A stretch of 64,000 nucleotides of DNA, taken from contig JABMLP010000012.1 in the NCBI GenBank assembly GCA_013176395.1, forward strand, positions 1,302,001-1,366,000, given 5' to 3'. The translations under genes were made by a program, and so were the position numbers. The notes below the pieces were generated by a model. It saw nothing but the letters and a program-made list of their open reading frames with translations. It was not told where the DNA came from and did no database searches. This DNA is from Venturia oleaginea. Taxonomy: Eukaryota > Ascomycota > Dothideomycetes > Venturiales > Venturiaceae. Shown piece after piece: positions 1 through 11,383 of this stretch (within the stretch, counting starts at the first letter, position 1; each line of letters begins with the position of its first letter).

Positions 1-1007
1 TTCGTAGCCACCTGAGCCAGAATGTCGTTGATTTGCTCACTGACCGAAGTGTCGTTCCGGGCGAGCACGCGCAAAAGTGCCAGTATTTTACATTGCAAGA
101 ATGGGTCCGTTATGCCTGTCACGTCGTGCTCTGGAGCGTAACCCGAACTTGCCAAACTCTTGAGAACCTTGACCAAGGCTGGCACTACGGGTCGGAATGA
201 TTCTGTGATGCCTTCTTCTCCGCCCTCTGCCTCGTCTGCTTCACAAAGACTCTTGACCAATGTAACTCCACACAGCAGGACTCCATGGTTGCGGTCATTC
301 AACAGGAGCTTCGACTTTTCCAGGAAATGTTCATGTAGATCAGGGACCTTGCGACATATCCGCATGGCGCATAGTGCAGCTTTCCGCCGTATGTATGGAT
401 TCGAGGAGGATATGATTTGTTCGACTTCAGGGAATAGATCTCGGGACATTTCCACAGAAGCGATATTTCCAAGGGTGACCAGGGCGAGACCGACGATGTA
501 CTGGTTCGAGTGGTTCAAATCACTATTGCCTTGTTAGTCTACTGTCGTTGTGATACAGGAATCAAGCCCAACTTTTTCAATGAATTCGTAACCAAGGTAA
601 GGACTTCTTGATTCTCATCTAGTAGCAACATGGTCCCTAAATATCCCAATCGTTTGTCGGCAAATCGAGGGGAGGCGAGCAGCTTGAGACATTCGATCTG
701 GCCAAAATGGGTTCGCTCTCCCAGAGTGAAGAGGTATAATAGTTTGGCGACATTGTTCCGTCTGCATGTCCATGAGTACTATTCCCTGGTAGTGTTCACT
801 GTGTTTGTTGTGCATGCATACCGCACATTAGAATCGTGGCTCTCCTCCCTGAAACTGGCTCTTATAGCAGCGCTTTCTTTTTGAACGACAGCTCTCTCGT
901 CGGCAATCGTCTTCGCGGCGCGGACATTTCGAATGAATTGCTTGACTGTGGTGCCAATATATCAGCTCTGGGATTGTCAATGGACGGTCCCGCTTACGAG
1001 AACTCAT
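1..1007 (-). CDS. APL4: AP-1 complex subunit gamma (gamma-adaptin), N-terminal part
   Basis: Large subunit of the AP-1 clathrin adaptor, which sorts cargo at the trans-Golgi and endosomes. Four exons can be read on the minus strand: 1007-998, 945-822, 761-573 and 522-1, with introns of 52, 60 and 50 nt. The first exon codes only Met-Ser-Ser plus one base, and splicing then gives the family's N-terminus ([19 protein letters not shown]). Further diagnostic segments are [40 protein letters not shown] and [17 protein letters not shown]. The gene runs off the left edge of the window after roughly 280 residues of an expected 800 or more, so only the start of the trunk domain is present. The third intron has a weak donor (GTTGGG). 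It is divergent from the acyltransferase gene on the plus strand. The identification rests on near-continuous match to the family as I know it. Confidence 0.93.
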
Positions 1008-1691
1008 GCTGGCGGTCTCGAGGACCCCAAGACGGAACCTTTGGTTTGTGGCAAGGCAGGGGACTGGGGAATGGCAATTATATGGTATGGCGGGTCGAGT
1101 TCAGTCTATATCTTGGAATGGAGAGCTATAGTTCTTGGACAAGTCTTGGACAAGTTGACGCCGGGGTTGAGATGGGTGTTTTGGCCTTGACGTGGGTGGT
1201 ATTCTACTGAGGTGCAAGCCGCTGCCGCTTCTTCAGCCACACCTGCTCCAAGGGGGTAAGGGGTGCATTGTTTGCTTAGTCCTCGTTGTTCCACCGGATC
1301 AAAGAGGACAATCAACATTTCTTCATTCTTTTCCATCCTACCTGCTCAGCCACTCGGCTTCACATTCTTGGATTCCGACCTCGGGAGACGTAGTCAGATA
1401 GGCGGGGCGCGTGACTGTGTATAAGAGTTGGACAAACGCCACATCATCATACCGGAATACCAAGTAAAAGACTTGAAATCTCACTAAGAAGTACCTCTCT
1501 TCAGATATTATCCACCAAATCTCTCTCCAGATATCATCAATCAAATCTCTCTCCAGATATTATCAATCAAGCTTCTTCATCACACATCTCTTCGCTGCCT
1601 CCTTTACACATTACGAAAGTGCTGTCCTGAAATATAAAGTACGAAATCCTACTGCCTAACCCTTAGACTCGGACTACTGTCGAGGAACACC
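1008..1691. promoter_or_regulatory. Divergent intergenic region between APL4 and the acyltransferase gene
   Basis: This 684-bp stretch separates two start codons that point away from each other and must hold both promoters and 5' untranslated regions. Short ORFs in it have no recognisable product. The part next to the acyltransferase gene is C/T- and A/T-rich and contains a three-unit tandem repeat (see separate entry). No specific factor site is claimed. Confidence 0.6.
1495..1572 (+). repeat. 26-bp tandem repeat, three units, upstream of the acyltransferase gene
   Basis: Three successive 26-bp units begin CTCTCTTCAGATATTATC, CTCTCTCCAGATATCATC and CTCTCTCCAGATATTATC at 1495, 1521 and 1547. 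The second and third units differ at only a few positions, while the first is more diverged. The array ends about 120 bp before the start codon, so it lies in the proximal promoter or 5' untranslated region. Each unit holds a near-palindromic AGATAT core. Confidence 0.8.
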
Positions 1692-3570
1692 ATGGCCTCA
1701 ACAGCAGGCGACAATGGCCATGCCAGTGGAAACGGAAGTCCAATTGCTCAGCCGCGAGCAAGACGCCCTATCCAATCAAAGTTGATCAATAAAGTGCAAC
1801 ACGAGGGCTTGAATGCTCCCGATAGCTCTGGAGCAAGAACCGGGACGTCGAGGTGAGAGACAGTCCTTAAATGCTTATCTTTCCTGTATTGACATCGAAA
1901 GTGGCATATCTACACCAGTCCCTCCAGACGCACCTCCATCTATCCAGGCAACTTCATCGGCAAGAAAACAAAATCGAGCCCAGCAAAGACATCGACCATT
2001 TCCAACCATCGAATATGCGGCACGTGTCTCTCATTTCGATCCAACAAGTGATTACCGCGATTTTCGAGGATTCTTCGTTCTTTTCTGGATCGCCTTATTT
2101 CTCATGGTTATGTCGACCACGTTGCGAAACTGGAAAGAGTTGGGCACTCCATTCGTTATCACCCAGTGGAATCTTTACACCGAAAACATCTTCGAATTAG
2201 CTGTCAGCGATGCCATCATGGCTTCCACTCTGATGGCTACCTTGCCAATTCAAAAGCTCGCTGCCACCTCAAATGGATTCTTTCGATGGAGCAAAGGCGG
2301 CATGGCTGTGCAATGCATCTACGAATCAGTCTGGCTAATTTACTGGACTTCGTGGCCATTTCTTCGAACATGGACCTGGACCGCTCAAGTCTTTCTGACG
2401 ATGCACATGCTCGCTCTTATGATGAAGATGCACTCTTACGCGTGAGTTACTCTTGGCGGGTCAGAGTCAAACTCCATTTGTCTTTACTCGACACAATACT
2501 GACATCTTAAAGTTTTTACAATGGCCATCTTTCAGAAACCAAAAGGCGTCTCAGCGAACTTGACACACCCGAAGGCAAGTCCCAGGTGGCAGCTCGCCGC
2601 TATCCCGGCACATTAGACCGACTGTCCGATATCCAAGAAGAGGAACGCGTGGAGATTGGGAAAGACGAAAAAGACTCACTGAGTCAATTGAGAGAAGATC
2701 TGGCCTTCGAGCTCACTTCATCCAGTGGCAAAGTGACATACCCAGAAAATTTGACTGTCTACAACCTTATCGACTTCCTGTTCTGCCCAACTCTCTGCTA
2801 CGAGCTCGAGTACCCGCGCACAGAAGGAACGAATTACCTTGAACTCTTCTACAAGACCCTTGCCGTCTTCGGCTGTATCTTCCTGATCACTTTGACGTCG
2901 GAAGAATTCGTTCTCCCTGTCCTTGCCGAAGCAGGACCAGAGCTCAAGGCAGCCAGAGAGTTATCGGACCAACTTCTTATTCTGGCGGAAACAACCTCCA
3001 AACTCCTCTTCCCATTCATGGTCATCTTTCTACTGGTTTTCCTAGTTACTTTCGAGTACACACTGGGTGCCTTGGCCGAGATCACCTGTTTCGCTGATCG
3101 ACATTTCTATGCTGATTGGTAAGTCCCTATCTATGTTTATGTTTGCTGTTGAATACTCCGCTAACCCAACCAGGTGGAACTCCTGCGACTGGCTCGAATT
3201 CTCCCGAGAATGGAACATCCCCGTCCACCACTTTTTCCGTCGCCACGTCTACAGCGCCTCCCGCGGCCACGTCTCCCGCCCAGCAGCCACAGTCATCACC
3301 TTCTTCATCTCCGCCCTAGCCCACGAACTGATCATGGGCTGCATCACCAAGAAATTGCGTGGCTATGGTTTCTTCGCTATGATGCTTCAAATGCCCATCG
3401 TCATGGTGCAGAGAAGTAAGTGGGTGAGAGGAAGAACGTTGCTGAATAATGTCTTATTTTGGTGTTCGATGATTTTAGGGTTGAGCATGGTATGTTGTAC
3501 CCCTTCTTGTATTAAGATTGTGAATGGAAGCTAACTTCGATAGATGTGTGCGCTTTATGTGCTTGTTTAG
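1692..3570 (+). CDS. ARE2: Sterol O-acyltransferase (ACAT/ARE type, MBOAT family)
   Basis: Membrane enzyme of the endoplasmic reticulum that esterifies sterols with acyl-CoA for storage in lipid droplets. Five exons: 1692-1852, 1902-2441, 2513-3118, 3174-3489 and 3544-3570, giving 549 residues. The family signature FYADWWNSCDWLEFSREWN is created by splicing across the third intron, and the putative catalytic His sits in FFISALAHELIMG. Several hydrophobic segments match the multi-pass topology of the family, after a polar N-terminal region of about 100 residues. The last exon codes only MCALYVLV and the stop. The first intron uses an AAAG acceptor, chosen because it restores frame. Fungi carry ARE1/ARE2-like copies; I cannot say which is the closer ortholog. 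Confidence 0.9.
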
Positions 3571-4170
3571 TCTTGTGATCTCTGCACTGTTTGTATTTCT
3601 TTTTGTGTTGCGATCACAGCGAGTGCAGAATGATACCATATTTCAACTTCAGCTCAATCGATTAAATCACCCTCTTCAAGATCGTGTCATTTTTCGTGCA
3701 ATCATTTTTTGTTCAAAGTTTTACCCGGGATATTGCGCTTAGTCGTGCGCTGAGGTTAAACTACTATTGCTAAGTATTTTAAGGAATAAGCTCAGTACTT
3801 CTAGTTCTGACCGTAAAATAAACTCGAAGTTTTAATGTTCCTCGCTTCGCACGGTCGTTCTTAAGTCTACGCGTGCATGGATAGAATCTTCCTCGAAGGG
3901 ATATGGTAATTTGGCTGAAGGTCGTAGCTCCCTTGAGGTTTGCGATTGCACATCGTTCTTGCGTTGACAATAACAAATCAGAAAGAGCTTCAACATAAAG
4001 TGAAATGCGGTGTTGTAAGCATTGAACACTTCACTTGTCTACACTGAGAGAATATTCAGCATCAGCGGAGTGCTCAATCAATTGCTTCAATTTCAGTTTC
4101 ATCTTACTTCCACCGAGTCAGCTTCCGAAAAGCTATTAGCCATCATCATTCTGAACCAGCTTTCGAAAAG
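3571..4170. other. Intergenic stretch, no gene seen
   Basis: About 600 bp between the acyltransferase stop codon and the next possible start. It is A/T-rich, presumably holding the acyltransferase 3' untranslated region. Reading frames on either strand are short and give no recognisable protein. Confidence 0.5.
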
Positions 4171-5487
4171 GTGGCAAATGATAAGGAGACGCAGAAGAGA
4201 AACAGACTGTGGGACACAATGGCACAGAAGAAAGATGCCAATACGATGGGCGAGAAAAATGACAAAGCAGGTGAGTCCAAAGATGAAGAAAATCTCATCC
4301 ATTCCAGTTCAATTCAAGACTGCTTGAACGCTGTTGAAACCCTTCAGGGTCAATAATATCGACGACCTTCCTCACACAGCTGACTGCATATAGCACAACC
4401 ATACCTTCCAGCCGAGCTTCGTATCCATATCTACCACACGTACAATCTCGCAAACAAGTGGTTCCTTCGCCACCCAAAGCAAACCTTTTATGGAGGAGCA
4501 AACCATCTCGATGCATATGGCCCGGCCACTGGCGCTGTTGGACTTGGTGATAGCTATGTCTCGCGCATTGCTTCAAGCACTGGAAATACCGAGAAAAGCA
4601 CAATTGCTCCTTACGATCTTGGTCTGAAGGACGAAGAATATGAGTATGATAATCCCCTTCCTCGTATCAAAGCAACGAGCACCTCATATATGATCATAGT
4701 CCTTGAACCCGAGTCAATGGCAATTAATACCTGGCAATTCTGAAACGAGGAATTGCCAGGGAATTAACACCATTGATCTTGATTGAAAGACTTTCAATGA
4801 ACTCCTGCTGATGTTGAGTGTAGTCGCCTGATGCGTGTCCCTCTTATGAACGAGCACGTTTTCATGATCACCAAGGACAATATTAGCCAGCTTGTGACGT
4901 GGCAACCACCCTCGACGACTCTGATGAGGAATATTCAGCGCGTGGTCATTCGAATGGGAACCGACTCCTCCAGCCCTGGCCTTAGCCCTCTTTCGTTGCA
5001 ACAAAAGATCCAGATTATTCAAAACTTTCTGTTTAGGTATGCTGAGTTTTCTCAATTTCCTCTCCACATGTAACCAACAATGAGTACATTCAAATCTCCC
5101 ACTTTCGACCACTTTCTCCGCTATAGCGAGCAGTAAATCTCAACCAACCGCAAGTCTCTGACTCTCGCATTCATGCTTTATATACTCATACTAACGCACT
5201 CCCTTAGATTGACCTCACTAAGCCACCTACGCATACACTGGGAAACGCGAGACAACACCCAGGATATGTTAGAGCACGGCTTTGGAAGATGGAGCCCTCC
5301 TCATCCTTCTAGGAGCCGGAAGGAAACCTTCCTCTACGATATCAAGCGAGATGTCTTCGCTGGATGCCCAAAACTTGAAACTTTGGTTATTAGCGCCGGA
5401 GCTTCTGGCGAAGTTGGGAGTCCACTGCGGATGAATGGTTGGACCAGGAGCGCGGTTGGGAAGATGAGTTTGTTTGCGGATTTCTAG
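4171..5487 (+). pseudogene. F-box/2EXR-like hypothetical gene, frame broken in the middle
   Basis: Coding sequence is traceable in four pieces. Exon 4171-4270 (MANDKETQKRNRLWDTM...) ends at a perfect GTGAGT donor and joins 4394-4740, giving the F-box/2EXR-like start YLPAELRIHIYHTYNL. A later piece read from about 4800 contains MNEHVFMITKDNISQLVTW and ends at a donor at 5037, joining 5208-5487 (LTSLSHLRIHWETRDN...). These joins restore frame exactly, which supports real ancestry. Between 4741 and about 4830 every frame has stops: fragments LTPLILIERLSMNS and FNELLLMLSVV look coding but lie in different frames. A perfect 11-bp inverted repeat (CCTGGCAATTC and its complement) sits there. Either the gene has decayed or an intron there is not resolved. 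The function of such proteins is unknown; the family is highly expanded in Pezizomycotina. Confidence 0.45.
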
Positions 5488-6362
5488 TGATTGGTTACTG
5501 TCTTGTGTGGTCCGTTGGGTTTTTGAGACAATGGAATTTGGAGAGCGGAGGTTAAAGTCCAGATCATTATTTGGAAATTCCTGGCGAGTTCTGAAATGAT
5601 ATCCCTAGGAGATATTGGGATTGCCATCTCGACTTGTGACTTGAGAGTTTGGGTCGAAGATTGATTGTTTATGCAACGATGTTGTTTTCTCTCACGATGG
5701 TTTCGTCTAGACGAAGGAGGACATATTTCTAAAGAATCCGCACCCTCACCTGGACTCGCAATGTTTGGGTGCTGACGATGCTTGGCATATTGGATCCTGG
5801 TGTTGTAAAAATCCTGGACCCTGGATTTACAACAACAATGGCCAACTCGGAATCTGGACAACACCGGACCCGGAACAGAGGATTGGGAGCATCAGGACCG
5901 GAGGGTGTCCTCTACTGACCACAGTATAGATGACTCGGGTAGTGAACGTGGGGGCATAGTTCGACGGCGCCGGTCCATGGACGGGGCGCGGTCTGGAAAG
6001 CGGCGAAAGGCTTTTTTATCCCAGAGTTGGGTTTTTGCAATTCTAGATAGAGATTGTGGGCACACGGCACATACGCCATTACATACCACGTAAAATCCGA
6101 TTATTACTATTACTATATCTCTAAAAAATAATAGAATAAGCTGGCGCTGTTTTCATAGAGGAGCGTCCTTCGTCCTGTGAACACATTCCGTTACTGACCA
6201 TTGCGTTCAATGACAAAGGCAATATTACAGAAAGAGCTTCACCTAACAGCTACTAAAGGCCAAATGCCGTCTCCCAGGTCGCTATCAACGTCGCTATCAA
6301 TACTGCGTCGACATCCTTTCTCAAAAAATTTACTTACCAGTCTCCACTGAGCTATAGCATCT
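5488..6362. other. Intergenic stretch, no gene seen
   Basis: About 870 bp between two F-box-like relics. Short frames on both strands give low-complexity, unrecognisable peptides. Around 6090-6140 the sequence is strongly A/T-rich. Confidence 0.5.
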
Positions 6363-7511
6363 CATATTTCCCTATCAGGCAAAGGCATACGACCCCTTCC
6401 TCTCAATTCCGCTCCTATGATTTTCTCCAAGGCTCTCGGGGTCGTTGGAACCAAAGACCGCTCACCACTACCCCCTACCTTCCTACAGAAATACGAATAA
6501 AGATATACACCCAATACCTTTTGACAAGCCCCTGGCATCTCAACCATCCACGCGTCACAGAATATAAAGGCCCAACTCTCACCCCTGTCCCACCTATACA
6601 CGCTCACCAGTCACTCGACCACACAATCATAACAAGTTACTGCGACGACGAAAGACAAAACGCCAAACCGAATGATTTCGGACTAACATGGTGGTCATCC
6701 CAACACGACAAGATTAAGAACGAGACGAATCTCTACAACGAATACATCTTCACGATAAACTCGGATAACATCGACAGACCGAAAGACTGGACACCACCCC
6801 TCCCTCTGGAGAAAATACAGGCGAATAGTCCTCCGCATCCATCCGCAGTGATTCTTCTTAATGCAAGGTGCATCACCACCACCCAGCCCCTCATTCCCGC
6901 ACCAAAACCTAGGCCGCCTCCAATGGCCAAGCCGAAGCCCAAATGTCGAAGCCGTATTATATTTCATCGTCGAATTCACAAGCCTACACACCCTCCACCT
7001 CTGCATCGAAGACAAAGGCGACACCCCCACCGCCTCCACGTTCCAAAAATAGTTCGGCAGCGATGCCATCCACGGGACGAGGAAAGAACTCGCACACTTC
7101 AGTAAAGCGGTAGGAGAAATGTATGCGAGACCCCCTCTTCATCTAATCCCTCAAGAGAAAAGGGGGAAGTATGTTATTATCTCCACGCGAAAGACGATTG
7201 GGGATAGAGATATGCCTGAGAGTTCTGGACGTCCTATTGTGCCTGGGTGGCTTCCGAGGGAAAAGGCGCTGGTGCTGATGGCTAGGACGAGGTTTGTTAC
7301 GAGGTTGGAGGTACCTGCGGAACCGGATGCGGTTGGTTGTGAGAGTGATGAGGTTTCGGAATGGGATTGGAAATGGTTGGGGAGGGCGAGGGAGAAAAGG
7401 TTGGCATTGCGGGATAAAGGGGAAAAGGTTTGTGTTGAGTGTGGGTGGCGAAGTCCGCCTACACCCAATCCTTGGTATTTCCATGATTGTGCTGTGCTCG
7501 GGTCTCTGTAG
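6363..7511 (+). pseudogene. Second F-box/2EXR-like hypothetical gene, with an in-frame stop
   Basis: The plus strand encodes YLPTEIRIKIYTQYLLTSP near 6470-6550, the same F-box/2EXR-like start as the relic at 4171, followed by about 110 continuous residues to 6869. A GT donor after LNAR at 6870 and an AG near 6933 would join the frame containing NVEAVLYFIVEFTSLHTLHL. That frame meets TAG at about 7049-7051 (TFQK-stop-FGSDAIHGTRKELAHF), after which the same frame continues open to 7511 with plausible protein (ending WYFHDCAVLGSL). The continuity on both sides of the stop suggests a nonsense mutation. No convincing start Met was found upstream of 6450. No biochemical function can be assigned. 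Confidence 0.4.
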
Positions 7512-7689
7512 GAGGGATAGGATGGCTTTAGGAGAGTTGATGCTGTACTAAGAAGGGTTAGAATGGATGATGGGAAATGGACGATGGAATTCAGATCGCT
7601 TCGGTCAAGCATTTTGTCTCGTTAGTAAGTATTCCGATATAACACCCAACTTACCACCGCCCGCAACAACCCGCAACAACAAGCACCAT

Positions 7690-8530
7690 CTCTTTGCTCT
7701 TCCTCCTACCTTCTCTTTATCCACCACCTGTTTCCCGGGAAAAAATTGTCCGCCATTCTTCTGCTCTTGCAACCGGAATCTTAAAAAACAAACACTCGGG
7801 CGTCCCAATGACATAACCCGCAGGCAAAGCATCACTATGCCACGAAATCATGAATTTTTCATGTCCAAGTTGCGTATGCATAGCCTCGAAGTTCCAGGCA
7901 TGAACGGGGAAAGGAGATTAGCCACAAGATGAATATAGTTTACAGCGAGACCAATAACAGCATAACAGTGATCTGCTTCCTCAATGAGAGGCTTTTCGCT
8001 GAGTTTACTGTCTGTTATGAATTTATTTACTAGTGCGCAGATACTAGGTAAAAGGTTAGTCATTCCATAAATTGGTAAACCAATCCTGTAAGACTACAAT
8101 CTCCGTATGTTCGTTCGTCGGCGTTCGCCCAAAGTATTCACTCGATCCGAAACCAGTCAGATTTCTCCTTATGGATGGCATGATATTTGGCGCACAGAGT
8201 TACAGAATCTACTTCCTCCGCAAGCGCTTTCGTCGCCGTAGCAGTCCCGTACTCGTCTGATTCGCAGATATAGAGAGTCTGTAAGACTCGAGCGAATACA
8301 TCGGCGGACTATACAGCACGTTAGTATGCCCGTCTTGGAGGGATAGGGGAGTGGTAGACCAGAACACTCCCGTTGGTATTTCCCAGATGTGGTATATTAT
8401 TCACATATGGTAGAGCGTTGGTAATCAGGATGTTTTCAGCACCGCATACAGGAAGAACTGGGCTGTTCATATTTCGTCGCTCTGACTCGATCCTTTCGAC
8501 CCTCTGCTCCTGCTGCAGGCCCGGCACCAA
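7690..8530 (-). pseudogene. Methionyl-tRNA synthetase pseudogene with large internal deletion
   Basis: Minus-strand frames match cytosolic MetRS in order but with gaps. The catalytic-domain start reads [20 protein letters not shown], then NGSVL; a GTCTAC donor, a perfect TACTAAC branch site and an AG acceptor join it to [20 protein letters not shown] and [12 protein letters not shown]. After SDWFRIE the frame is lost and resumes as FGRTPTNEHTEIVVLQDWF. It then jumps straight to the C-terminal anticodon-binding domain (AVNYIHLVANLLSPFMPGTS) and, in another frame, to ALPAGYVIGTPECLFFKIPV. Hundreds of residues between these parts are missing, including the KMSKS region. The remaining intron-like segment argues for a DNA duplicate rather than a retrocopy. 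It cannot encode an active synthetase. Confidence 0.85.
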
Positions 8531-8630
8531 CCATACAATAGAAGGTTAGTACATGCTCGCTCACTCTACTGTCAGTGACACAACCGGAATAATCATTACC
8601 TCGCTACAAGCACACCTCACCTTCCTACAA

Positions 8631-9350
8631 CTAACGCTCCATCCTCAAAATCCTCTCAAACAACTGCACAAAAGCAGCACCATCCTGCGCCCCCTCAACC
8701 TCAAATCTGCCATTGATCGTGAAATGCGGTACTCCAGTTATGTCTCTCTTTTGAGCCTCGCCAACCTCAGCATCAACCTCTTTCCCTCCATCATCACCCT
8801 CCAACCACTTCTCGGCTTCCGCTTCATTAAGCCCCGCTTTCACCGCCGCCTCAAGGAGTACATCCTTCTGCGTAATATCTTTCTCGTTCTCAAAGTACGC
8901 CGCAAAAAGCGCCTCGACAACTTTCGTCTGAACACCCGCTCCCTTGTTCTTTCCAAGCTGAATCAATCGATGGCTATCTCTCGTATTTCCCGTCTTGCCG
9001 CCAAATTTGAAAGGAATGCCTACACTCTTGCCTACCTCCTTCATGTGCGCAAACATAGCCTGGGACCTCTCAGGCCCGAATTTCTGTGCATAGTGAACTG
9101 ATTTGTCCACTGATATTTTGGGGGATGTAGGGTCGAGGTAGAAGGGTTTCCAGGTTGTTGTGAACGTATCGGTTCGGGTTGGGTGGGAGGACTGGAAGCT
9201 TTGAATTGCGCTGAGGAGTTTGCGATGACCTACGTAGCACTACACCATAGCGTTAGCATTGTTCTCATATTTTAGAGGTCAGAAAAGGATGGTACAACTC
9301 ACCCAAGGGCAGACGGTGTCTGAGACGATTTCAATGTTGAAGCTTGTCAT
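8631..9350 (-). CDS. DsbA-like thioredoxin-fold oxidoreductase (FrnE type)
   Basis: Two exons, 9350-9303 and 9239-8631, split by a 63-nt intron and giving 218 residues. The intron falls inside the active-site motif: SDTVCPW is in exon 1 and CYVGHRKL in exon 2, so the CPWC redox motif exists only after splicing. The rest matches the DSBA/FrnE family: a helical insert (residues about 60-160), then the cis-proline region GVPHFTINGRFEVEGAQ near the C-terminus. Members of this group are cytosolic thiol-disulfide oxidoreductases or isomerase-like proteins; the substrate is unknown. There is no signal peptide. Start chosen as MTSFNIEIVSDT, the usual N-terminus. Confidence 0.88.
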
Positions 9351-9804
9351 TTTGCGGAAATTTTCTGAACGCCTCGACTGCGGTGCGGTATTTGAGACGG
9401 CGTGCCTGGGTAGGATGAGTTTGAAGGCCAGGCATTATGTGATTTCCTGATGATATAGAAGCGAGAGGCACAGAAAAGAGTCGAACATGATCGCAATTGC
9501 TTGATAATGCAGACGGAAGCAATCCGTAGCAGCGGACAGATCATCGAGAGAAAGCCCGTGAAGATCTCCACGCTTGGAAGCGGCTCGGTCCGCTTTGTGT
9601 ATAGCCTGATAGCCTGGCGTGCCTGGTCCTGGTGTCGTAGGCTGTAGGCTTAGAATTCATAGTCCATTGAACGAACGGCAATTGGCAATGCGAATTAGAC
9701 AATTGAAACTAATTCATATGCTTCAGAATTCCGGGCGATGTTGATACAAGACACTATCTCCCCAGCATGTCATAATAGATAGACTAAACAACCGCTGGTT
9801 CCCC
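9351..9804. other. Intergenic stretch, no gene seen
   Basis: About 450 bp between the start of the DsbA-like gene and the stop of the P450, both on the minus strand. It should contain the DsbA-like promoter and the P450 3' region. No other coding signal is seen. Confidence 0.5.
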
Positions 9805-11383
9805 TTAGTTACCGACGATACCATCGAACGTGGCCTCCCTCTTCTTCAACTTGACGTCGAAGTCCCAAGCTACTAGTGCAATAGTCGCGTACCACTTCCA
9901 AGGCTCGAGCGGATTAACGATATGAACGTCAAACTGCCTGAATAACTGAGTCACGACCTTCCAAACCTCCATTGTGGCTAGATTTCTGCCTGTACACATC
10001 ATGACGCCTGAGCCGAAGAAGACATCGCCCTCGTTCCTCAGCTTCCTTGTTGCTGGATCGACCTCTTCGGCCCATCTCTCTGGTCTGAACAGGTCGGCAT
10101 CTGTTCCAAAGATCGCTTTGTTGCGACCCACAGCGTGGTGGCAGATACCAACCTCCGTCCCTGGTGGCAAGTTGAAGCCACAGAGAGTGACAACTTTATC
10201 CTTTGGTGTTGCACGAAAGAGAGGCAATGCAGTGACCGGATAAAGACGAAGTGCTTCTTTCATGATGACTGACATGTAGGGAATGTGCTCTTTGATTTCT
10301 TGAAACCTTGGAGGTGTCGACAGAAATCGTGCATGAGCTGCTGCATCGATCTCAGCACGTAGCTTATTCAGAATGCGTGGATTCGTTGAGACGAAGAGTA
10401 CGATGGCTCGAAGAACAGTGGCGACGGTATCGGATCCGGCCAAAACTGGAGCCACGCACTCTTGTTCGAGTCGTGCTTGTGAGAGTCGTCCGCCTTCCTT
10501 GTCCTCGCGATCAATCAGCCACTGCAGAATATCATCAGGCTTCTGTCCCCGGTCTTCAAGTGACAGTCGCTGCTTGACCTGACTCCACCCAAGATGGTAG
10601 AGAGCAGGAGGTCCTGATTTCTCTGCTGAGGGGTCATTCGTTTTTGGAGCCATCATGCTGAATAGCCGTTGTCGTTTCTGGAAGAAAGCTACCACGGCAG
10701 GATACATCGTCAAAACACCACCCACGGGCATGATCTTGTGTAGCGTGGCAATGATCCCTTGAACGTCAGATCCGCTGTCAAGGAAGCCAAGTGAGTTGCT
10801 GAAGGCGACGTCCAAGACGACATCGAAGGCAAAATAATGGAACCAAGGTGTCAAATCGACGACAGTATCTCCGGCTTTGTCCTCAAGACTTCGCATGAGG
10901 TCCAGCACATGAAACTGACATCATTCTCGCTTTTCAAAATATGGCTCATACTATATGCACCCATAATCTGCTTCTTATACTTCGCATGCTCCCCAATATC
11001 AGCAACACCGCCATGATCAAAAACATCCAATCGGGCCCTGAAAACCTCCACCCAAGGAGACTTGTTATAATTGAAGTACTCTGCAAAGTGGACAACGTCG
11101 TTCAAGATGACTGTGTTTGGACCTAGGCGAACGAGAGGGCCAGAAGTCAATGTCAGCGTAGGACCACTAACTTGTGATCAGAAGGATCCGAACCATATCT
11201 GTGGAACAGTTCTTCGTAGACGTAATGTTGGCGGCCTCGCAGAAACACGGCAACGCGATACAAGTTCGTAATCGAGGCAAGGAATGGCCCCGGGACGTGT
11301 CGGAGAGGGTAAACATAGCGTCGATGAAGCGCCCTCACGAGTAGGATTGTAAGGGGTACGATCAGCCAGTAAATCAGCGCCAT
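9805..11383 (-). pseudogene. Cytochrome P450 (pisatin-demethylase-like class), probably disabled
   Basis: The minus strand encodes a full-length P450: membrane anchor MALIYWLIVPLTILLVRAL, proline hinge HVPGPFL, I-helix LAGSDTVATVLRA, ExxR helix MKEALRLYPVTALPLF, and heme loop FFGSGVMMCTGRNLA with its Cys ligand. Two lesions are visible. In the first intron (donor at 11193, CTGAC branch) the expected acceptor just before PLVRLGPNTV reads TG instead of AG; the next AG (11123) stays in frame but deletes PLVRLG. At about 10917 a one-base shift separates YSMSHILKSENDV from LDLMRSLEDKAGDTVVDL, with no intron able to bridge it. The heme loop also has Met where Arg or His is usual. A sequencing error at the shift cannot be excluded. 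Substrate unknown. Confidence 0.72.
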
